64,000 nucleotides of DNA, taken from NCBI GenBank assembly GCA_008360975.2, contig CM039187.1:13471094-13535093 (forward strand), given 5' to 3'. Both the position numbers and the translations under genes were made by a program. The notes under the pieces are model-generated. The model was not told where the DNA came from. It did not search any database and saw only the letters and a program-made list of their open reading frames with translations. Positions 57,827 through 64,000 of this stretch are shown here, one piece after another. Position 1 is the first letter of the stretch, and each line of letters opens with the position of its first letter. The DNA is from Lichenostomus cassidix. Taxonomy: Eukaryota > Chordata > Aves > Passeriformes > Meliphagidae.

Positions 57827-60800
57827 TCAGAGCAGAGGGATGCGGGATGGCTCCCAGAGGCGTCGGGCCAAGTCGCAGGCCTGCTGGACCACAAGCTCGG
57901 AGGGGATGATGCCCAGATGCACGGTCAGCAGCTCATAGCACTTCACTACCTCTGCCTGCTGGTTCTTGCTGTAATAACGCAGCAACTTCCTGGGGAGGAG
58001 AAGACAGGGGCCTTGGCAGGTACAGTGCACACAGGCAACCCCTTTCTAACCACCTTCCCTCTATAAAATACTTTGCAAGGACACAGCAAAACCATGGCAC
58101 CAGGCTGGGGAAATGGGCTGGTGCAATGCCAGTGACACCACAACACTGGTACTACCCTGCAGTGACGTCCTGGCATCACTCTCAGGGACCTCTGTGCCAT
58201 CACAGCTTCGAGCCCTGGTGCCAAACCACATGGCTGATGATGCTCACCTGTAGTAGTCCCCTGCGAGCATCCCAATGGGAGCAGAATCATCAGACAGCAC
58301 GGGCACCTCCATCACCTCCAGCTTGTAGCCCTGGGGAGAAGAGGGCAGGAGCCAGGATGGGACCACTGAGGAGCTGGCTGCACCTACAGCCCTGCACCCT
58401 GCCCCAGGGAAAGAGGGACTCAGCCCTTTCCTGGCCCCACATACCATCTCATTCTCGAACCAGAGGAAGTAGGAGCAGCAGTAGTCGCCATCCTGCAGCA
58501 TCAGTGTTGTGTAGCCCTTCTGTAGGTATCGCCGGGCTAGAGTGATCAGGGACCAGACCTGGGGGACAAGGGGCACCTGAAGCCTGGGCAGAAACCCCTC
58601 CCATTTCCACCCTCTTCTGCAGTTCCCATCCCACACCTACCCCATGAGCAGTACCTTTCTCTTGATGAAGGTGGCCAGGGGACCCTTGCCCAGCTCTGAG
58701 CTGGACTTTTCTGTCACACTGAGCGATGGTGCCATCATTTGCCCAGCTGTGCGGTCCACATAGATGAAGTGCACCAGACCAGGAAAGTCTTCCAGGTACG
58801 TGGGGTGGGTTAAGGGTGTCCAACAACTTTGGTGCCCTTCCAGAACAGCCCTGAAGCCTCAGGGAAACCACCTTCTCCCACTACATTCCTCCCCTTGATC
58901 CCAATGCTGGGGAACAGGGTCCCACTCCCACATCAGCTACCCCCTTGGGGACACCCCCTTGCCAGGCTGGGTTCCCAGCTGCAGAGATGGGTATGACACC
59001 ATGGTGATATTGCGCCTGCTCTTCACCAGCAGGAAGTCCCGCCAGTCCAGCAGCTTCTCCCTGCCGAGAAGTGGCATGGTGAGAGGCCATGACCCACAAG
59101 CCCCAGCACTGCTGGGTGTGGAGCAGCCCCCTGTGGATGCTGACCATCCCCATGCACTCACCTCATCAGCTTCTGGGCACGGTCCCGCAGCCCTTGGGAC
59201 AGGCTGTGGCCAGCAGAGGTCAGGAAGAGCTGGCGGTACACGGAGCAGAGCTGCCGCTTCACGTGTGCCACTGACTGCAGCAGCCTGAGCCAGGAGACAC
59301 AGACAGCGCAGAGCTTGGACACTGGATCCCCAGCACTGCAGAAACAGCTGTGCATGCCCCCAGGCTGGGAAAGGTCCCCCTGCCCGTCCCAAAGACTTTC
59401 CCTGGCTAACCCCTACTCACTCCAGGGAGCTCCCAGGCTCACTCCGTGAAAATATCTTGTTCTTGAAGTCCAACCAGCTGTTCTGCAACTAGAAAGACAC
59501 AGGACTGTGTAAAGCTGTGGGAACAACAGGAGAGGGTTCTCATGTCCCCACTCCCACCTGGATGTCCTGTCCACTCAGCTTCTTCACAAATTTGTCCATG
59601 CGTTGCCGCAGCTCAGCCAGGAAGGGGTAGGAGCGTGCGACTCCCACCTCTGGTCCCTCTTCCAGCTTCTTCTCCAGCACCAAGAAACCATCCAGCAGTT
59701 GGTACAAGGTGATAGCCACCTGGGTCATGGGCCCCTGCCAGGGAAGGGAGAGGCAGGTCAGGCAGGACTCAGTCCAACATAGCTTCCCTCACCTCAGAGG
59801 CAGCTCACCTTGGTCAGTAACACAAGGGAGATGCCTGGCCAGAGCGGGAGGCAGTGCATGGTGTGTGGCAGCAAGGGGCAGTAACCTTCCCGCAGGCTGG
59901 CATCCAGAAAGATCCTTCTGGGGTTTGAAGCTTCAGGGACCAGAGGCCCCAAGGTCTGGAGCAAGTCTTCTGCCATCTGGGAAGACAGGGGAGATGCCCA
60001 GTCCCTCATGGGAATGAGACAGCCCACACCAAGGATGCTCTGTAGGGATGTAGCAATGTCCTGAAAGCTACAACCAGGCACGACAGAACCAAAGGAGCTG
60101 GAGGGGCCATGTAGCAAAAGATCAGCAGTGAGGAAAGTGCCCAGAGACCCCAAAGGAGCAGCAGAGAAGCCTGTTGCAAAGACAAAGATTGCAAACGCCT
60201 TAAACTGAGGCCAGTGCTTGCTTTCAATGTGTGAGGTGCTGCAGCATCCATCAGGCAAGCAGCCCAGAAAGCCCAACGGCAGCAGAGGGAGACACTGGAC
60301 TACTCTGAGGCAGCCCCGATCCCTCTCTGCTGACAGCTCATTGTAAGCAATGCCTCAGAGAGGGAGATCAGAGCTGTCACAGATATGCACAACATGGGGG
60401 ACACAGGGCACCCACAGCTGCAGCACAGCAAGTGATGAGTGACAAAGACCAGGAACCGCAAAGAGCACCGGGACAGGCTGGTGAGGTGTGGAGCTGGGAG
60501 GTGTTGCAGGACTCTGTGCTCACCTGAACGTCTGCAGCGTCCACCTCCCCGATGCTCAGCATCTCAGCACCCTCTGACCAGCTCTCGCTGCCTGCAGAGA
60601 ACATAGCAGGGCACCCTTTCAGCCCCCCTCGCAGCCCCGGAGCCTCTGCAGGGCTGGGGGTGTGGGCCATGGCTGCTGCCCAGCTAGGCACTCACCTGTG
60701 CTGTGCCTGCCTGGCGAGGGCTCAGGTGTGTAGTAGACCTCAGGCACAGAGAGATCATCTGTGTCCTGCCAGCAAAACCGGGTAAGTCAGTGATGGCAGC

Positions 60801-62458
60801 GATGCAGGCAGCCCTTCCAGCATCCCACCCTGCACCTCCTCATCTCAAGGACTCACTTGGTCATCGGAGTCCTTCTCTGCAGCTCCATGGGAGCCAGGGC
60901 CACTCACAGGGATGCTCTCGCTTCTCTTGGGTCCCTGAGGGAGAACATTCCCTGCTGTGGGCTTTCAAAAACAGGGAAGAAAAACTAAGCCCCAGCTGTC
61001 AAGGCATCACCCCATGGGAGCATCCTGACCTGCTGCACCCCCAATCCTGCTCTGAAGCACCTGTGGGCCAAGCTCCTCGTCAGCACTCTGGCTGGGGTAC
61101 AGGTCCTGAACCAGGAGGATGAGGACGAGCAGGTCGGCCGGGCGGATGGAGCTGGCATTGCGGCTGCAGGCCAGAGAAGGCAAGGGTCAGCTGGGAGGGT
61201 AAATGGCAGCCCTGGGGAGGGTGGTGGGGCTGGGCGCACCTGGAATAGAAGGCTAGTAGCTTGGTGTGTACCAGGAGAAAGGCATGGCCCACTTCATCCC
61301 CACCCCGCTCGGGGCTGGCATTGATGTACTGTACCACTTGTCGCTCCAGGAACTCGATGCACTGCTCACACAGCTGAGGATGGATCAGCCGCTCCACGGC
61401 CTGGGGTGCAGGAAGGAGGAAGGCTGCTGAGCTCCCTCAGACCCAGTCTTGCAGCCCTAGGGGCAGGTCTGAGCTTCCACTGCTCCAGGGAGCTGCCCTA
61501 AAGTCCCCAGTCTGGCACCTTTTCCCACATCCTGGGACTCCACACAGCCTCCCAGCCCTGGAACACCCCAGAAGTGAGGGATACCCCAGAGCATTGGTAC
61601 CTCCACTACAAAGCTCTGGTCCTCCTCCCGCAGGTGGCTGTAGGTCTCCAGCAGGCCCCGCAGCAGGCTCCACACACGCTCCCGCTGCTCTGAATCGGCC
61701 GGTCGCAACCTGCAGCAGTCAGAGTGTAAACTCATAGGTGGCTGTCACCTCCCTGCGAGGGACTGACACACCAAAACCCAGCTGCAGCCCAGCAGGCAAG
61801 GGGTCCTGCTGCAAAGTGGGGGTCCCAGCTGGAGACACTCACTCCCAGCCCCCTGCACTGCATGAAGGCACCGCCCTGCAGCCAGCCCAGCACCCCGACA
61901 TGCCACCCTGTGCCGGTGGCCGTGCCCACTCACTCTTTGCGGATGAGGTGTGAGTCGAGCGTGACGAGGCCACAGTGAGCCTCCACCAAGCGCCGCAGCA
62001 CGAAGAGCGTCCGGCGCAGGTCGTCCTCGCTCTGCGTCCCGTCGCCGTTCACCGCGATGTACAGGCAGTCCCCGAACTGCAACAGGCAGCGGGGTCAGGC
62101 GGGGACCGGCCAGAGGTCCCTGGTCCCCGGTGCCGGTCCTACCGTGTGCAGGACGTGGAGGTGCCGCCCGCCCTCGGAGGCGAAGCAGGTGTAGGTGTCG
62201 GATAGCTTCTCCAGCAGCGCGGCGCAGGAGATGATAAGGGGGGCGAAGAGGGTGTTGAGGCTGTCCTCCAGCGCCGGGCCCTGCGCCACACGCTCCCGGT
62301 CAGCGCCCGCGCACCCCACGCTCCCTTCCCCGCACCCGCGCCGCCCCGTCCCGCCCCACCTGCCCGGCGTGGGACGACCGCAGCCGGCGGAGGAAGGCGG
62401 CATCGGCCCAGTAGAAGAGCAGCTCGGCCGCGGTGCTGGCGATCAGGACGCAGCGCAT
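57827..62458 (-). CDS. HPS1: Hermansky-Pudlak syndrome 1 protein (BLOC-3 subunit), 18 coding exons
   Basis: Exons: 62458-62360, 62280-62143, 62076-61934, 61709-61601, 61400-61240, 61163-61061, 60934-60857, 60765-60696, 60591-60524, 59976-59809, 59734-59558, 59482-59421, 59284-59162, 59060-58995, 58799-58655, 58558-58445, 58330-58248, 57989-57827 (TGA). Product 689 aa; human 700 (memory). Conserved blocks: [100 protein letters not shown] and the end SRIPLL. HPS1 pairs with HPS4 as BLOC-3, a RAB32/RAB38 exchange factor needed for melanosomes and other lysosome-related organelles. The acidic linker (60934-60524) is the least conserved part. The 59060/58799 junction has AT-AC ends. The exon 61163-61061 donor (GTGCTT) is weak. 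Remaining introns are GT-AG. Confidence 0.96.
58800..58994 (-). other. HPS1: AT-AC (U12-type) intron in HPS1, 195 nt
   Basis: No GT-AG pair joins the exons 59060-58995 and 58799-58655 in frame. Cutting at ...ATGGTGTC|ATACCCATCT and ...CCCTTAACCCACCCCAC|GTACCTGGAA restores MVSYLEDF exactly, as I recall for human HPS1. CCCTTAAC matches the U12 branch-site consensus TCCTTAAC, and its adenosines lie about 10-11 bases from the terminal AC, the spacing the minor spliceosome requires. The 5' end ATACCC differs from consensus ATATCC at position 4. Mammalian HPS1 is reported to have an AT-AC intron, number 16 when two noncoding exons are counted, which corresponds to this position. Confidence 0.88.
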
Positions 62459-62595
62459 GGCCCACGGCGGCGCGGACACCGGGACCGGGGACACCGGGAC
62501 CGCGCAGCTCCACCCGCCCCGCGCCGCTTCCTGCTCCGCCGCGCGTGACCGCCGCGCCCACGCGCGCAGCGCCCCCGGCGGCCCGGCGCGGCACT

Positions 62596-62764
62596 GCACC
62601 GTGTGACCCCGGCGGCCCGCACCGTGTGACAGCGGCACCGCACCGTGTGACCGCCGCCCCGCACCGTGTGACCACCGCTCCGCACCGTGTGACAGCGGCA
62701 CCGCACCGTGTGACCACCGCCCCGCACCGTGTGACAGTCGCCCCGCACCATGTGACAGCTCCCG
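62596..62764. repeat. 21-bp tandem repeat array upstream of HPS1
   Basis: About eight copies of a 21-base unit beginning GCACCGTGTGAC followed by a variable half (AGCGGCACC, CGCCGCCCC or CACCGCTCC types). Two subtypes alternate in part of the array, suggesting a higher-order unit of 42. Each copy carries GTCACACGGTGC on the minus strand, the HPS1 sense strand, about 140-300 bases upstream of its start codon. Confidence 0.93.
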
Positions 62765-62817
62765 CCCCGCTCCGGCCCGCGGCGGACAGAAGACGCCGGC
62801 GCGGTTGAGAGCCCAAC

Positions 62818-62823
62818 TTTATT
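62818..62823 (-). promoter_or_regulatory. HPSE2: Poly(A) signal of HPSE2
   Basis: Minus-strand AATAAA (GTAATAAAGTTGGG), about 730 bases past the HPSE2 stop and about 360 bases before the HPS1 start codon. An ATTAAA variant at 62947-62942 is an alternative. Confidence 0.65.
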
Positions 62824-63552
62824 ACACCTCCGGCAGCGGCTGGGCGCGCCGCAGCTGCTCCTGCCCGCGACACCGCCACTCTCCCGGGCAGGACACGCTC
62901 CCAGCCCGCCGCTCCGCCCCTCTCCGCTCCGGGATGTATAATTTAATGATCAACATTTCCCGCCGCGGAGCCCTAGCCCGCCCGCCCGGCGCGGCCCCCG
63001 GTGCCCCCTCCCATGCCCCGCCTCGCCCCGCCCCGCCCGGTGCATCCCGCGGCAGGCCAGGCCGCCTGGCGGCATCCCGGAGGCAGTAGAGGGAGCTGCT
63101 TCCATGCGCTTGCTGGACCGGAGCACTGCTCGCCTTCGGGGAGGGGGGTCCAGCTGCTGGAGGGGTCATCCCGAGGGGCAGCGGGACCAGGGGTTCGTGG
63201 AGGGTGTCCGTCCCGGGATATACCGGGGCTCAGCACCCCAACCTTCCCCGCAGCCAGTGGGCACCAGGACTCGGGTGCTTCTCGCAGCTCACGGGACAGA
63301 CGGTGGCAAGCCCTGCAAATTGGCTGTTGCACTGCTCTGGCGGGATGGCGGCCAGGGCATGTGGAACTCTGCGGTCACAGAGCAGGGGTGGTGCCAAGGT
63401 GGAGGACATCCGGGGTGTGAGGATGAGGGCATGGCGTGGAGCTGCCCAACACGGCCCCACGGCGAGGCTGCGTGGGCTGCCAAGGAGGCAACGTGACCTG
63501 GGCAGTGCACGGGGGCAGGAGTGGGGCTGGCGAGTCCATTGTGGGCCGCGGG

Positions 63553-63947
63553 CTATCGGTACCGACAGGCCAGCGCATTCACATTCTTCACCACATAGAA
63601 GCTCATAGTCAGTGGGGGGATGACCAGGGTGCGGCCAGCCCGCAGCGGGCGAGGCTTCAGCTCAGGGAGAGTCCCGTCATCCACCATGGCCAGCGGCTGC
63701 CCATTGAGCTGGACCGACCTGTGGGACCAGGAGAGAGTCAGGGCAGTGGCACTGAGGATGGGACAGCGGTGGCAGTCCCAACCACCAGCATCAAACTTAC
63801 TTGGAGTGAAGCCCATCCTTGCCATAGGGCTGCAGCAGGTACTGGTGGACAATCTTATCCCGCAGCGTCCCTGCCAGCTTGATTTTCTTCCGGGAGCGAT
63901 GCAGGTTAATGATGTACAGGGTGATGGATCCCCGGACATAGTTGTGA
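63553..63947 (-). CDS. HPSE2: Heparanase-2, last two coding exons (partial, continues beyond the window)
   Basis: Exons 63947-63801 and 63718-63553 (stop TAG). They encode HNYVRGSITLYIINLHRSRK, a KLAGTLRDKIVHQYLLQPYG block, SVQLNGQPLAMVDDGTLPEL and the end YVVKNVNALACRYR, nearly identical to human heparanase-2 as I remember it. The first exon starts in phase 2 (one base completing a codon), so upstream exons lie past 64000. HPSE2 is a secreted family GH79 relative that binds heparan sulfate without known hydrolase activity and inhibits heparanase; human mutations cause urofacial syndrome. Only the C-terminal beta-sandwich part is visible, so active-site residues cannot be judged. Confidence 0.95.
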
Positions 63948-64000
63948 CTGCAAAGGGGAGAGTGGGAGATGAGGGCTGCACTGCTGTGTGCCCAGGGAGC

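Larger units (their letters stand above)
62250..63100 (-). promoter_or_regulatory. HPS1: CpG-island promoter of HPS1, overlapping the HPSE2 3' UTR
   Basis: CpG density is high from the first two HPS1 exons through the tandem array and into the HPSE2 3' UTR. No clear TATA box is seen. HPSE2 transcripts must read into or terminate within the promoter of HPS1. Confidence 0.6.

Noticed and set aside
58799..58995. Ordinary GT-AG splicing between the two HPS1 exons
   Set aside because: The only nearby GT (ATG|GTGTCATACC) and upstream AG positions would insert unrelated residues or shift frame; AT-AC ends restore the expected protein with a U12 branch site.
62596..62764. CRISPR-like repeat array
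   Set aside because: Contiguous 21-bp tandem units without unique spacers, in a eukaryotic promoter.
62139..62879. A 246-codon minus-strand frame covering the HPS1 promoter and first exons
   Set aside because: It reads the 21-bp array and HPS1 exon 2 out of frame; the spliced HPS1 model explains the region.

Overview
The window is vertebrate nuclear DNA, almost certainly from a bird. It is GC-rich, with short spliceosomal introns, CpG-island promoters and the 3' end of a CR1 LINE (about 21571-21830) carrying the TTCTAT-type octamer tail typical of sauropsids. The genes are compact (HPS1 coding exons span 4.6 kb), as on avian microchromosomes or gene-dense arms. From memory, gene order and orientation match human 10q24: GOLGA7B(+), CRTAC1(-), R3HCC1L(+), LOXL4(-), PYROXD2(-), HPS1(-), HPSE2(-). 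No prokaryotic features are present. Species cannot be named from sequence alone.

Layout. 1-3200 is gene-free and holds a roughly 0.9 kb TTAGCTGTG-type tandem array. GOLGA7B (3716-5936) is complete in five coding exons. CRTAC1 runs convergently toward it (21017 down to 5805). It has a shared body of 14 coding exons and, downstream, alternative 3' exons that all begin in the same phase: a hydrophobic-tail exon (B/LOTUS type), two extra calcium-binding EGF exons ending in their own stop, and a low-complexity exon (A type) lying antisense across the last coding exon of GOLGA7B. 21.8-30.1 kb is intergenic between two divergent CpG-island promoters. R3HCC1L follows (noncoding first exon near 30.2-30.6 kb, coding 35665-41788), then LOXL4 (49101-44122, predicted 756 aa), PYROXD2 (56552-52344, 16 exons), HPS1 (62458-57827, 18 coding exons, one an AT-AC boundary) and the last two exons of HPSE2 (63947-63553, continuing beyond the window).

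The genes do not form one pathway: GOLGA7B is an accessory subunit of palmitoyltransferases, CRTAC1 a secreted or surface beta-propeller protein, R3HCC1L a probable RNA-related protein, LOXL4 an extracellular matrix cross-linking oxidase, PYROXD2 a mitochondrial FAD oxidoreductase-like protein, HPS1 a BLOC-3 subunit for lysosome-related organelles, HPSE2 a heparanase-like protein without known catalytic activity. The shared feature is physical packing: convergent overlap (GOLGA7B/CRTAC1), convergent 3' ends (R3HCC1L/LOXL4) and a tail-to-head join of about 360 bp (HPSE2/HPS1).

The most interesting observations are the coding-on-coding antisense overlap of CRTAC1-A with GOLGA7B in exact codon register, the extra EGF exons of CRTAC1 with a separate poly(A) signal, and the AT-AC (U12-type) intron of HPS1. 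Splice models were built by eye from reading-frame continuity, GT-AG sites and remembered human proteins. No alignment or transcript data were available.
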